Below, one piece after another: positions 16,391 through 25,849 of a stretch of 64,000 nt of DNA. The DNA comes from Methylocaldum sp. 14B (GTDB taxonomy: Bacteria; Pseudomonadota; Gammaproteobacteria; Methylococcales; Methylococcaceae). The translations under genes were made by a program, and so were the position numbers. The notes under the pieces were generated by a model. The model did no database searches. It had not been told where the DNA came from and saw nothing but the letters and a program-made list of their open reading frames with translations. The DNA is taken from the NCBI RefSeq assembly GCF_002005105.1, contig NZ_MSCV01000034.1, forward strand, positions 1-64,000, given 5' to 3'. Positions within the stretch are counted from its first letter, which is position 1, and every line of letters begins with the position of its first letter.

Positions 16391-18193
16391 CTAAGGCATC
16401 GCGTGAACGTGGGGGACAGGCCTGAGCGCCTTGTGCTCGAACTGCAAGCGATGAAGCTCCGCGTAATAGGATTGTCCGCGCAGCAATTGCTCGTGAGTGC
16501 CGCTTTCGATGATACGACCGTCCCGCATGACATAGATCCGGTCCGCATTCTGGATGGTGGACAGACGATGAGCGATGACCAAGGTGGTCCGGCCTTTCAT
16601 CAATACCTCCAGCGCCTCCTGGACGTGCCGCTCGGACTCCGCATCCAGCGCGGAAGTCGCTTCATCGAGTATCAGGATGGGAGCATTCTTGAGGACGGCG
16701 CGCGCGATGGCGATACGCTGCCGTTGTCCGCCCGAGAGCACGATACCTTGCTGGCCGACGACGGTGTCGAAGCCTTGCGGCAGGTTTTCTATGAATTTCA
16801 GCGCATGGGCGGTCCTCGCCGCCTGCCGAATCTCCTCGAAACTCACCGACTCCCGGCAACCGTAAGCGATATTGCTGGCAACGCTGTCGTTGAACAAGGT
16901 AACTTCCTGCCCCACGTAAGCAATATGCCGGCGCAGACTCTCCAGGGTGAACTCCCGTATGTCCCGCCCGTCGAGGCGGATTTCGCCTTGAGTGGGCTCG
17001 TAAAGGCGAGGCAGCAAGCGTATCAGCGAGGTTTTGCCGCTGCCCGACTGTCCGACCAACGCAATGGTTTCGCCCGGCTTTACCGTCAACTCGATATTCT
17101 TCAGCGCGTAATCTCCGTCATCGTGATACGCAAGACCGACTTTCCGGAATTCGATATGTCCCTTTACCGCGTCGAGTTCTCGCGTACCGGTATCGTGTTC
17201 GCGCTCCTTGTCCAATAGCTCGAAGATGCTGTCCCCGGCGGCGATCCCCTTCTGCATGATGTTGAGGACCTGGGTGGCACGCTTGATCGGGCTCAGCATC
17301 ATGGCCATCGCCGCAATGAAGGCAATCAGACTGCCGGGCGTGATGGTGTGGCGCACCGAGTCCAGGGAGACCACGTACAAAATCGCCGCGAACCCGCTGA
17401 CATAGATGAGCTGTATGAGCGAGCCGCTAACCGCGTCGGTGACGATCAGCTTCATTTGCCGCCGCTGGTTGCGTTCGTTTTCCTTGGCGAACTTTTCGGT
17501 TTCGTAGCCTTTCCCGTTGAACACCTTGACGATGCGCTGCGCATCGATCACTTCCTGCGCCACGTGGCCGACATTGCCCATGGACTCCTGAATACGCATG
17601 CTGATCTTGCGAAAACGCTTGCTGACCAGGCGAATGCTGATGCCGAGCACCGGGCCGACCACCATGAAGACCAGGGACAACAAGGCATTTTCGTAAACCA
17701 TCAACAAAGTGAGACCGACGATGGTCAATCCGTCCTTGAACACCGCGACCACGCCCTTGGTCAAGGAATTCGCCACCTGCTCGGTGTTGTACAGCAGTTT
17801 GGCGAGCAACTGCCCCGACGAGGCGTGATCGTAATAGGCACAGGGAAGATTCAATAGCTGATCGAACAAATCCCGGCGGAGATCGGCGATCACCCGCCGT
17901 CCGACCCATCCGGAACAGTAATCCCCGGCGAACCCGGCGATACCACGGGCGATCGACAAACCCAGCAATATGAAAGGCGCTTGACGCAGAATCTCGGGGT
18001 CATTCTCGATGAAACTGCCGTCGATGAGCGGCTGAATCAGCTTGGCGAAAGCGGGTCCCAGCGAGGCATAGGCAATCATGGCCACTATTGAAGCCAGGAA
18101 CATCTTCCAGTAGGGCAAAGCGTATTTGAGCAGCCGCCGATAGATGATCATTCCATCGGTGAGTGGCTTTCGGTCGGAGTGTTTTTCGCTCAT
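16391..18193 (-). CDS. msbA: Lipid A export ABC transporter MsbA
   Basis: 600 aa from the ATG at 18193, close to the usual 580-600. A six-helix exporter domain (about 30-310) is fused to an ATPase with Walker A ALVGQSGSGKTSL, signature LSGGQRQRIAIARA, Walker B ILILDEATSALDAESE and the H-loop VIAHRLST. It flips lipid A-core across the inner membrane as a homodimer. It is divergent from an O-antigen ligase-like gene 99 bases away, so it opens the glycan region. Another lipid or peptide exporter of the same family cannot be fully excluded. Confidence 0.9.
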   Translation of the reverse strand: MSEKHSDRKPLTDGMIIYRRLLKYALPYWKMFLASIVAMIAYASLGPAFAKLIQPLIDGSFIENDPEILRQAPFILLGLSIARGIAGFAGDYCSGWVGRRVIADLRRDLFDQLLNLPCAYYDHASSGQLLAKLLYNTEQVANSLTKGVVAVFKDGLTIVGLTLLMVYENALLSLVFMVVGPVLGISIRLVSKRFRKISMRIQESMGNVGHVAQEVIDAQRIVKVFNGKGYETEKFAKENERNQRRQMKLIVTDAVSGSLIQLIYVSGFAAILYVVSLDSVRHTITPGSLIAFIAAMAMMLSPIKRATQVLNIMQKGIAAGDSIFELLDKEREHDTGTRELDAVKGHIEFRKVGLAYHDDGDYALKNIELTVKPGETIALVGQSGSGKTSLIRLLPRLYEPTQGEIRLDGRDIREFTLESLRRHIAYVGQEVTLFNDSVASNIAYGCRESVSFEEIRQAARTAHALKFIENLPQGFDTVVGQQGIVLSGGQRQRIAIARAVLKNAPILILDEATSALDAESERHVQEALEVLMKGRTTLVIAHRLSTIQNADRIYVMRDGRIIESGTHEQLLRGQSYYAELHRLQFEHKALRPVPHVHAMP

Positions 18194-18292
18194 GAGGTCG
18201 TGCAGGCTTAATAAAAGGCCGTCCTGATTTCTCAAGCGGCCTGTTCGACTTTGCTAAAATCGTGGTTTTTTCACACGGATAGAAATCATCCA

Positions 18293-19609
18293 ATGGTCGC
18301 TGGAGTCATCGCTCCCCCGGTCCAGTATGCCAATTATACCGGCGTCACGGCTGCCTTGGCTTTCGCCTTTTTTGCCTGGCTGAGTCCGGCCGGCACCAAT
18401 ATCGCGTTAGCCGCGTTTTCGCTGGCATTTCTGTTGAATCCGTCGGCATGGCCGGTGTTTCGCCGCGATCCGATGTTCGGACTGTTTGCCGCTTTCGCGA
18501 TTTATGTGGCCATCGGGGCTTATTTCGCGATCGACGAATTTCCCGAAACGCGCAAACTTCAGATCCGAGACGCCTCGAATTGGCTCAAATTGTTCGCCTT
18601 TCTGCCGTTTGCCTGGTGGCTGCGCGGCGACCTGCGGCGCATCCACTGGACGCTGATCCTGGCCACCGGGGGGCTCCTGATCGGCATGCTTTGGAAAGCC
18701 GATTGGTCGAACTTGTATCACATGACCGTCGCCGAAAGAACCGGATTCAAACTCCGAATCATCTTCAGCGGCCTGGTATCGGCATCGGCAATTCTGGGAC
18801 TCTTGATCTATACCCCGCGAATCTGGAGCACCCGCACGAGTCCCCTGAATGACCTATTTCGCCTCGCCTGTTGGCTGGCCGCCCTATATCTATCCAGTTT
18901 CATGCTGATTTCTTCCAAATCCCGCGGCGCCTGGCTTGCCGCACTCATAGCCGTTCCCAGCGCATTGGGTATCCATTATTTTTGGAAGACAAAAAGAACC
19001 GACCTTCAGCTCGGAAAGTCGGTTCCTTTCATGCTCCTCGCGCTGGGCGTGGTTGTGGGTCTGTTTGCCCTGAACCACGGCGAGATCCGGACCCGGATCG
19101 ATCAGGAAAACGCGGTCGTTTCGTCGATTTTGCAGGGAGAAAACCAGCACTTGCCGCGCACGTCGATCGGCTATCGCCACGATATTCAGAAATTCGGATT
19201 GCAAAAATATTTGGAGCGGCCCTGGTTCGGCTGGGGCCCCGGCTCTACCGAGCATCTCGTCGAAATCAGCGGTCAACCCGAGCTGATCCATCCACAGGCG
19301 AAAGGAGCGGACTGGATGGACCACTTTCATAACACTTATCTGGAAATCCTGGTCCGCTTCGGCCTTTTGGGCGCACTGGTCTTGGCCGCAACGGTTCTTC
19401 TGGTGATGGCCAACGTATGGCGCAGCTATAAGACCGGGATTCTGCCGAAAGACCATTTCGCGTTTCTGGCCGGCTGCTTCATTCTCTTGGCCGTGTGGAG
19501 CCTGTTCGACTTCCGCATTCTGCACGGCGACTGCCGGGCCTATTGGATTTTACTGGCCGGGATCGCCTATAGCTTTGCCTGGCATCCCGATGCGGCCCGC
19601 CATGACTAG
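18293..19609 (+). CDS. O-antigen ligase family membrane protein
   Basis: 438 aa from the ATG at 18293. About ten to twelve membrane helices with a large periplasmic loop (about residues 270-355) containing the Wzy_C-type pattern RTSIGYRHDIQKF and HFHNTYLEILVRFG. The His in that loop fits WaaL-type O-antigen ligases, which join polysaccharide to lipid A-core. Wzy polymerases share the fold, so ligase versus polymerase is not settled. Its stop overlaps the next glycosyltransferase start by 8 bases. Opposite strand to msbA. Confidence 0.82.
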   Translation: MVAGVIAPPVQYANYTGVTAALAFAFFAWLSPAGTNIALAAFSLAFLLNPSAWPVFRRDPMFGLFAAFAIYVAIGAYFAIDEFPETRKLQIRDASNWLKLFAFLPFAWWLRGDLRRIHWTLILATGGLLIGMLWKADWSNLYHMTVAERTGFKLRIIFSGLVSASAILGLLIYTPRIWSTRTSPLNDLFRLACWLAALYLSSFMLISSKSRGAWLAALIAVPSALGIHYFWKTKRTDLQLGKSVPFMLLALGVVVGLFALNHGEIRTRIDQENAVVSSILQGENQHLPRTSIGYRHDIQKFGLQKYLERPWFGWGPGSTEHLVEISGQPELIHPQAKGADWMDHFHNTYLEILVRFGLLGALVLAATVLLVMANVWRSYKTGILPKDHFAFLAGCFILLAVWSLFDFRILHGDCRAYWILLAGIAYSFAWHPDAARHD

Positions 19610-20681
19610 GCTACCCGTCGTTTATCTGGGCCGAAGCCGCCTGCAACGAAATCGCGCCAATCTGATCCAGACCCTGCAGATGATGGAGGCATTCCGCCAA
19701 GCGGGCGTCGACGCTACGCTGTATTTGCCGCCGTGGCCGGGTTCGCTGGACCTGGAAAGCCGGCTGCGCGATTTCGGCATCGAATCGTCCTTGGACATCC
19801 GTTCCAGCTGGCTGCTGAATCGGCGCTGGAACGCCCGCCCGTTCGTTCGGCTTTATGGCAGGCGACTTCGGAAGGCTCTTGGCGTTTACACCCGCTCCGT
19901 GCAAATCAGCGCCACATTGGCCGCTGCCGGAATACCGCATCAACTGGAAATCCACGAGGCGGAGCGCGAACTGATCGGCAAAGGGTATTTGGCCGGCATC
20001 GTGAAGCATCATCGGCAGGGACTCATCGGATGGCTCGTCCCCATCAGCCATGCCGCGGCAGACGTATTGATCCGGGCCGGGGCCGTCGCGGAGCGCGTGC
20101 TCGTCAGTCCGAGCGGGACCAAACTTTCCGCATTCGACCAGATTCCGGCCTTCGATCCCGACCGTCTCTCCGCCCCTCGCATCGTGTACCTCGGGCGCCT
20201 CAGCCGCGACCGAGGCCTCGACGTCTTCCAGGAAATCGCTGCAACGGAAATCGCCGACGTCACCTTGGTGGGCGAACAGGAAGATACGGTCCAAGCCTCG
20301 GGCAAGCTGCACGTCGTGCCTTTCGTGCCGCACCGGGACGTGCCGACCTGGTGGGAGCGCTCCGATTTGGTCCTGCTGCCCTACCAGCGAAGCCTTCCCC
20401 ATGCCGATTCGATCAGCCCCATCAAGCTGTTCGAGGCGATGGCGGCGGGACGTCCGATCATCGTGAGCGATCTGCCCGCGATTCGGGAAATCGTCGATCA
20501 CGAGAAAACCGCTCTGTTGGTCGAGCCGGCGGACACCGGAGGATGGATCGCGGCGATCAGGCGGCTGCAAAACGATCCGCAACTCGCCTGCCGTCTCGCG
20601 CAAGCGGCGAAGCAAAAGGCCCGAGAGTACAGCTGGGAGAAGCGCGCCGAGCGGATTGCCAAAGCGTGTGGCTGGATCTGA
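19602..20681 (+). CDS. GT4-type glycosyltransferase
   Basis: 359 aa from the ATG at 19602, which overlaps the ligase-like stop. Two Rossmann-like halves. The C-terminal donor-binding half (about 190-355) has RIVYLGRLSRDRGLDVF and SISPIKLFEAMAAGRPIIVSD, the E-x7-E-like region of GT-B retaining enzymes, where the second Glu is replaced (IKLFEAMAAG). Soluble, peripheral inner face. It probably adds a sugar to LPS core or O-chain. The sugar is not predictable. A REP unit lies just after the stop. Confidence 0.85.
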   Translation: MTRLPVVYLGRSRLQRNRANLIQTLQMMEAFRQAGVDATLYLPPWPGSLDLESRLRDFGIESSLDIRSSWLLNRRWNARPFVRLYGRRLRKALGVYTRSVQISATLAAAGIPHQLEIHEAERELIGKGYLAGIVKHHRQGLIGWLVPISHAAADVLIRAGAVAERVLVSPSGTKLSAFDQIPAFDPDRLSAPRIVYLGRLSRDRGLDVFQEIAATEIADVTLVGEQEDTVQASGKLHVVPFVPHRDVPTWWERSDLVLLPYQRSLPHADSISPIKLFEAMAAGRPIIVSDLPAIREIVDHEKTALLVEPADTGGWIAAIRRLQNDPQLACRLAQAAKQKAREYSWEKRAERIAKACGWI

Positions 20682-20717
20682 CGACTTGACTGGCGCGTTT
20701 TCACTGCGGACGAAGGC

Positions 20718-20742
20718 GTCGGCAAAGGATTGCCGACCTACG
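20718..20742. repeat. Solitary REP unit between convergent genes
   Basis: A hairpin GTCGGCAA/TTGCCGAC with loop AGGA, followed by CTACG; the opposite strand reads GTAG then the palindrome. It is the same family as 10042-10112 and 30039-30093. It lies between two convergent glycosyltransferase genes. Confidence 0.75.
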
Positions 20743-20759
20743 CCAAATCGGAAAATCCT

Positions 20760-21857
20760 CTAGCCGCGTTCAGCAACCGTTTCCGTAACCTGCCGGTAAA
20801 CCCGGTAATTGCCCTCCACCATGGCTTCGACCGAGAACCGTTCGAGAACCAAACGCCGCCCGGCCTGGCCCAGTTCACGGCGCCGCGCCGGATCGTCCAG
20901 CAGTTCGACGATAGCGGAAGCCAATGCGGCGCTGTCGCCGGGCTCGATCAGGCGGCCGTTGATGCCGTCCTTCACGATTTCGGGAATGCCGCCAGCCCGT
21001 GTTGCCACGATCGGAACCCCAGAGGCCGCAGCCTCCAGCAGCGAGACGCCGAGCCCCTCCATCCAGGCGGGATGGACCACCAGATCGAGACAAGGTATGA
21101 CCCGCGCCATATCGGTTCGATAGCCGGCGAAAATTACGGTGTCATCGAGTCCGCGGGCACGAGCCGATGTCCGAAGTTCGGCCTCCACGGGGCCCTGCCC
21201 GAACAGCAAAACCCGCGTTTGGGGGTGACGAGCCAGGACCACGGGCAAGGCGTCGAATAACACCTCATGCCCCTTGCGGCCGATCAGCTGGGCGATCATG
21301 CCGATCGCCGTCTCGCCCTCCGCGAGGCCGAATTCCGAGCGAAACCAAGCCTTATCGCATTCCGGACGGTAGCGCTCGGTGTCGACCGCGCTCGGAACGC
21401 AGACCACCCGCTCGGCCGGCACGCCAGCTTCGATGAGCACCTCGCGTATGCCTTCCGATATGGTGACGATGGTCTCGAACAGCGGAAACTTGATGCGGGT
21501 GTCGACCCAGCGCGGCGGATTGTCCACTCGCCGGCTATGGATCATCGGAATGTTTTCCAGCCGTCCGGCCAAAGCGGCGAGAAGATCGCCGCGGCGGCTG
21601 TGGATGTGCAGCACGTCCGGTTTTTCGTTTCGAATCAGCCGCCGCAGCCGGCCGATAAAGCCGAGATCCGAGTCGCCCCGGAACGGAAGCGGTCGAATCT
21701 CGACGGCGGGATTTTGGATAGCCCCGACGATCTCGGCGCCCTCGCTGCATACCAGCACATGCTCTCCTGGAAACCGGCTCAGGCCATTGAGAAGGTAGGC
21801 CACCTGCCTGGCGCCGCCGTAAAGGTGACGCCCCATTTCCACGTGCAGCACTTTCAT
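20760..21857 (-). CDS. GT4-type glycosyltransferase
   Basis: 365 aa from the ATG at 21857, in a 4-base overlap with the heptosyltransferase stop. N-terminal MGRHLYGGARQVAYLL is the acceptor-side motif. GMIAQLIGRKGHEVL and EGLGVSLLEAAASGVPIVAT (E-x7-E-type) mark the donor domain. A retaining GT-B enzyme of LPS core or surface glycan assembly. It is the last gene of the minus-strand run 28085-20760. Confidence 0.88.
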   Translation of the reverse strand: MKVLHVEMGRHLYGGARQVAYLLNGLSRFPGEHVLVCSEGAEIVGAIQNPAVEIRPLPFRGDSDLGFIGRLRRLIRNEKPDVLHIHSRRGDLLAALAGRLENIPMIHSRRVDNPPRWVDTRIKFPLFETIVTISEGIREVLIEAGVPAERVVCVPSAVDTERYRPECDKAWFRSEFGLAEGETAIGMIAQLIGRKGHEVLFDALPVVLARHPQTRVLLFGQGPVEAELRTSARARGLDDTVIFAGYRTDMARVIPCLDLVVHPAWMEGLGVSLLEAAASGVPIVATRAGGIPEIVKDGINGRLIEPGDSAALASAIVELLDDPARRRELGQAGRRLVLERFSVEAMVEGNYRVYRQVTETVAERG

Positions 21858-22912
21858 GATCTTTTTTCCAGAAGCTCGATGGCGGCGCCGAACACCTTGT
21901 CCACGGTATGGAGACGCATGCAATCGAACGTCCCTCCGCAGGTCGGACGACGGCGGCAGGGCGAACATTCGAGAGGGTCGTAAAGCACTCTCGCCGCGGC
22001 ACGGCCGGTTTCCAAATAAGGCCGGGTGGAGCCGAAAATCGCCAAGGTCGGAGCGCCCAGAGCGATGCCGAGATGAGTCATTCCGGTATCGACGCCGATC
22101 GACAGCCTCGCTTTCTCGATGATCGCCGCGCACTGTCCCAGGCTTGTCCGGCCGGCCAAATTAATGAGGCCCGGCGTCTGCCTGGCGATGATTTCGGCAC
22201 GCGCCTTGTCTGCCGGACCGCCCAGCATAACGACGGCGAGCCGGCGTTCGCCGGCCAGGCGGACCGACAGCTCCGCCCAGCGTTCGTCGAACCAATGCTT
22301 TTGAGGGCGGGTAGTGAACGGGCAGATGACGGCATATGCTCCGGTCACGCCTGCCGATTCCAGCAGTTCTCTTGCCCCTTTTCGATCGTCTTCCGAAACG
22401 GCGATATCGAGTTCAAAAGTATCGGTCTGGCCGGTCAAGGTCTCGGCGAGCATCCTGTATTCCTTGCCGATGCGGAGATCATCCACGCGCCGGTCGATAA
22501 CCTCCGTCATCAGAAACTGGCTGCCCTCGCGCGAACCGAGGCCGATGCGCCGCCGTCCGCCCGAAAGCCAAGCCCAGACGCCGCTCTTGAGCAAACCCTG
22601 GAGATCGATCACCCAGTCGAAGCGTTCGACTCGAAGCGATCGGATCAAATCGAAAGCTTCCCTGGCGAACGCACGGTAGCGGCGCTCCCGGCGCAACTGC
22701 CGCCAACGGCTCCTCGGCCACAAATAAACCTGGTCCAGATGCGGGTTATGGCGCAGGAGATCGGCGTTGGCGGATTCCGTCAGCCAGGCGATGCGGGCGT
22801 TCGGATACGCCTTGCGCAGCGCAGGAATCAGTCCCGAAGCCATGATGACATCGCCGATGGCGCTGAGCCGGATGATCAGGATGCGTTGCGGCGGAGAATC
22901 GATTTCCGGCAT
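21854..22912 (-). CDS. Heptosyltransferase family (GT9) protein
   Basis: 352 aa from the ATG at 22912. ILIIRLSAIGDVIMASGLIPAL at the N-terminus is the GT9 signature. The C-terminal half has DTGMTHLGIALGAPTLAIFG, used for ADP-heptose binding in WaaC/WaaF. Four cysteines (CSPCRRRPTC and FDC) near residues 320-335 match the CxxC pattern seen in many heptosyltransferase I/II-like proteins. It likely adds heptose to Kdo or inner core. WaaC, WaaF or WaaQ assignment is not possible here. It is coupled by ATGA overlap with the next gene. Confidence 0.87.
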   Translation of the reverse strand: MPEIDSPPQRILIIRLSAIGDVIMASGLIPALRKAYPNARIAWLTESANADLLRHNPHLDQVYLWPRSRWRQLRRERRYRAFAREAFDLIRSLRVERFDWVIDLQGLLKSGVWAWLSGGRRRIGLGSREGSQFLMTEVIDRRVDDLRIGKEYRMLAETLTGQTDTFELDIAVSEDDRKGARELLESAGVTGAYAVICPFTTRPQKHWFDERWAELSVRLAGERRLAVVMLGGPADKARAEIIARQTPGLINLAGRTSLGQCAAIIEKARLSIGVDTGMTHLGIALGAPTLAIFGSTRPYLETGRAAARVLYDPLECSPCRRRPTCGGTFDCMRLHTVDKVFGAAIELLEKRS

Positions 22913-22917
22913 CAGTG

Positions 22918-24000
22918 TCAGTCGCCTCTGTCCGCCATGAGTCGCTGATAAAGCTCGAGGTACGCGCCGACCACCGCCTCGCGGCTGTACCGGGTTTGCA
23001 GCAACGCATGACCGGCTTCGCCGAGCGCGCTTCTTTCGGTATCGGAAAGCGCGAGCGCCCTCCGGATTTGCGCCGCGAGTCCCGAGGGGTCGCCGCACGG
23101 CGCCAGGAGCCCGGTTTCCCCGTCTTCGATCAGCTCCAGAGCGCCGTCGGTCGCCGTGCTGACCACCGGCAGGCGGTAATTCCAGGCTTCCAGGATGACG
23201 TTGCCCAAGGGCTCGTGGCGCGAGGGGCAGACGAACAGATCGGCGAAGGCGTAGAACGGGTCGGGTTGTTGCCAGCCCAACCAGCGGACGCGAGGGGTTA
23301 ATCCGAGGCTATCGCTCAGCGTCTTCAGCCGATCGACCGCGGGGCCGTTGCCGGCAACGAGCAGGATCAGCGGGCGTCCGTTCGATTCGGCCGGAAGTTC
23401 GGCAAAGGCATGCAGCAAATCGTCGAAGCCCTTCTTGTCGATCAGGCGCCCCAAGGCGAATAACACGAGCGCGTCGCTTGGGATATTGTGTTTGTCGCGG
23501 AGCTCTTCGAGGTGTTGGCTCGAAAAAACGAAGGGCTCCGGTACGAAATTGCCGATGTGGAACACCCGTTCCGCGGGAAGACCGGACTTGACCAAATAGT
23601 CGGAGATGCCTCGCGTATTACCCACCCAGGCATGGGCGTGGCGATAATAGCCGTCGATCTTGTAGAAACCGCCCAGGCGGGCGATATGCACGGCCTTCGC
23701 CTTGGCAGGCAAACGGGTCAGGCGCGTCGCGCGCCCCATGTAGGTCTGGACGATGCACGGCTGTCGCCAGGCCACCAACTCGCGAATCCGCCAGACCGAC
23801 CAGAGATCCCATTGATTGGCGAGCGGCAGGTGTACCTGCTCGATGGCGCTAGTCTTCAGGGCTTCTGCCACCGGACTGCCGGACCGGTTGACGGCGATCA
23901 CCCGCTGCCCGGCTTCGTGCAGCGCGCCCAGCAAGCGCACGTAGAACTGGTCCGCACCGCCGAACTGTCGGCTGCCGAGAATATGCAGCGACGGATACAT
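22918..24000 (-). CDS. GT4-type glycosyltransferase
   Basis: 360 aa. N-terminal GSRQFGGADQFYVRLLGAL and C-terminal LVAGNGPAVDRLKTL, RVRWLGWQQ, CPSRHEPLGNVILEAWNYRLPVVST (E-x7-E as EPLGNVILE). A retaining GT-B transferase related to the neighbours but of a different subgroup from the three tandem paralogues upstream. It starts 1 base after the sulfotransferase stop and ends 5 bases before the heptosyltransferase start, so it is co-transcribed. Probably LPS outer core. Confidence 0.88.
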   Translation of the reverse strand: MYPSLHILGSRQFGGADQFYVRLLGALHEAGQRVIAVNRSGSPVAEALKTSAIEQVHLPLANQWDLWSVWRIRELVAWRQPCIVQTYMGRATRLTRLPAKAKAVHIARLGGFYKIDGYYRHAHAWVGNTRGISDYLVKSGLPAERVFHIGNFVPEPFVFSSQHLEELRDKHNIPSDALVLFALGRLIDKKGFDDLLHAFAELPAESNGRPLILLVAGNGPAVDRLKTLSDSLGLTPRVRWLGWQQPDPFYAFADLFVCPSRHEPLGNVILEAWNYRLPVVSTATDGALELIEDGETGLLAPCGDPSGLAAQIRRALALSDTERSALGEAGHALLQTRYSREAVVGAYLELYQRLMADRGD

Positions 24001-24001
24001 C

Positions 24002-24685
24002 TCAGCCGGTCAGATTGGAGGCCAGCGGCTCGTCGAACCGATAGCCGAACCGCTCGATGTCGGGCCGGTAATGATCCGCCACGAGTTGGGCCGTCACGTC
24101 GTTATAGTAATCCCGATAGTCCTTCCGGCGGTCGGTCGCCTTGCGGCTGTGGGGCAGTTTCGGGGTCTTGATGCCGATCCGCTTGCAGGCCGTTTCGAAG
24201 TCCTCGGCCAGGAATTCGTAGCGTCCGAGAAAATCGACGACGGTGTTGCCGTGCAAATCGATCACATAGTCGCTTTGCAGCTCCGTCGACATGTCGGCGT
24301 GATACTGCGGCGGGCGGGCCGGATCGAGCTTCCAGCGGAGAAACGCCTCGAAGCTGTCGATGTGGGTAATCAGCTGCGGCCGCTCGCGGCGGATGTGATG
24401 ATAGGAACTCACCTGCAAATCCCAAGGGTTACGCACGAAGGCGAACTTGAACAAGCTCTCGAAGACCTCTCGCGGGAGCATTTCCTTGGCGGCGATGATC
24501 TTGGCGTGGCGCGGGAACTTGGCTCCGATCTTATGGCCGGTCATCCCGCTCAGCTTGCTGCAGAGAAACTGCGGAATCCGGTACGGATCGGTCCACTTTT
24601 GCCGCCAAAGCGAGTCGCGAATGCTGGTGCCGCCGGTTTTGGCGATGTGGACGAACAGGAAGTTGTATTTGAGGGAGAGCAACAT
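24002..24685 (-). CDS. Sulfotransferase family protein
   Basis: 227 aa. FLFVHIAKTGGTSIRDSLW near the N-terminus is the 5'-phosphosulfate-binding loop, and FAFVRNPWDLQVSSY (about residues 82-96) is the 3'-phosphate motif of carbohydrate sulfotransferases (Sulfotransfer_2 type), which move sulfate from PAPS. No signal peptide or membrane helix, so it would act in the cytoplasm on a lipid-linked sugar or nucleotide sugar. Embedded between glycosyltransferases, it predicts a sulfated surface glycan. No PAPS synthesis gene is in the window. Confidence 0.82.
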   Translation of the reverse strand: MLLSLKYNFLFVHIAKTGGTSIRDSLWRQKWTDPYRIPQFLCSKLSGMTGHKIGAKFPRHAKIIAAKEMLPREVFESLFKFAFVRNPWDLQVSSYHHIRRERPQLITHIDSFEAFLRWKLDPARPPQYHADMSTELQSDYVIDLHGNTVVDFLGRYEFLAEDFETACKRIGIKTPKLPHSRKATDRRKDYRDYYNDVTAQLVADHYRPDIERFGYRFDEPLASNLTG

Positions 24686-24703
24686 GGATTCAAAAGAGTT
24701 GTG

Positions 24704-25849
24704 TCAAACCGGATGCAAAACCTTAGCGGAGCCGGAAGGCGTAAATCCCAGCACCTCCAGATAGCGAGCCGCGCTACGCTCCACCGTATACTCCGACGCT
24801 GCCTCGCGAAGCAACCGGTTCTCAAGCGGAAACTGCAAGGTGTTCAACATCGCATCGGCCAAGCGCTCCACGTCGCCTACCGGCACCAGCGGACCATAAA
24901 GGCCGTCCCGCAGAATCTCCCGCGGACCGCTGGGGCAGTCGGTGGACACCACCGGCGTTCCCAGGGCCAAGGCCTCGGTCAGCACATTGGGCGAACCTTC
25001 CCAGGCGGACGACAGCACGAACAGCGAACTCCGCGCCATGTAGGCATACGGATTCGCGACATGGCCGAGCAGCGCGACGGCATCGGCGATCCCCAGATCG
25101 GCAGCCAGCTTTTCCAGACTGGGGCGCAGCCGGCCTTCGCCGAGGATCACCAGCCGCGAATCCATCGCGGCTCTCACGCGGGCAAAAGCGCGGACCAAGG
25201 TCGAAAAGTCCTTTTGCCGCGTCAAGCGTCCGGCTCCCAGAATGACGGGAACGTCCGACGACTCGAACCAGGGGTGATCCACCGGCATGCGGCTCTTTTC
25301 CATCATCTCCGGGGTAATGACCGGGTTTCTGATCACCACGATCTTTTCCGGCGGCAATTTCGCGATCCGCCGCGTGTCCTCCGCGACGCCTTCGGACACG
25401 GCGACAATACGGTCCACCGCCGAGTACATTTCGCGCATCGGCCATTGGCGTGCCCAGCGGATCAGTGCCGGCTTGTTCGCCATGGCGGCCGAAAGATGAG
25501 TCCCGAGGCGGCCCACCAGACGGGTATCCGCTCGGCTCACGCGCTTGGCGAGCACCGCGGCGCGAATGGCTCTGTCTTTGGCGGCCAACAGGGCAAACGG
25601 CCTTTCGGTCTTGAGATAGCGGACCAGCCCCGGCACCGCCAAGGCGGTGTGTCCAACGCCCAAGTCCAGAACCCGCAACCCCGAACCGTTCAGCCTTATG
25701 AGTTCGGGCGCGGGCTTGCGCAAGATGGCCAGGAGATCCACCGCCAACCCCTCCTGCGAGAACGCGGGCAACAGATTCATCACCATGCGCTCCACGCCGC
25801 CGGTGCCGGAAAACGAAATCAGTACCGCCAGACGCTGTGCACGACCCAT
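24704..25849 (-). CDS. GT4-type glycosyltransferase (tandem paralogue 3)
   Basis: 381 aa with a good ribosome site (GAGAGGGG). FSGTGGVERMVMNLLPAF, then VILGAGRLTRQKDFSTLVRA, SSAWEGSPNVLTEALALGTP (E-x7-E) and DCPSGPREILRDG in the donor half. Similar in order and wording to the two genes immediately upstream, with shared DHPWF and CPSGPREIL/KEVL. It shares one base with the upstream stop. A retaining transferase, likely for a repeated or related linkage. Confidence 0.88.
   Translation of the reverse strand: MGRAQRLAVLISFSGTGGVERMVMNLLPAFSQEGLAVDLLAILRKPAPELIRLNGSGLRVLDLGVGHTALAVPGLVRYLKTERPFALLAAKDRAIRAAVLAKRVSRADTRLVGRLGTHLSAAMANKPALIRWARQWPMREMYSAVDRIVAVSEGVAEDTRRIAKLPPEKIVVIRNPVITPEMMEKSRMPVDHPWFESSDVPVILGAGRLTRQKDFSTLVRAFARVRAAMDSRLVILGEGRLRPSLEKLAADLGIADAVALLGHVANPYAYMARSSLFVLSSAWEGSPNVLTEALALGTPVVSTDCPSGPREILRDGLYGPLVPVGDVERLADAMLNTLQFPLENRLLREAASEYTVERSAARYLEVLGFTPSGSAKVLHPV

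Noticed and set aside
16201-16548. Minus-strand frame overlapping msbA 3' end
   Set aside because: Out of frame with msbA, no ribosome site and implausible sequence; the region is probably non-coding.
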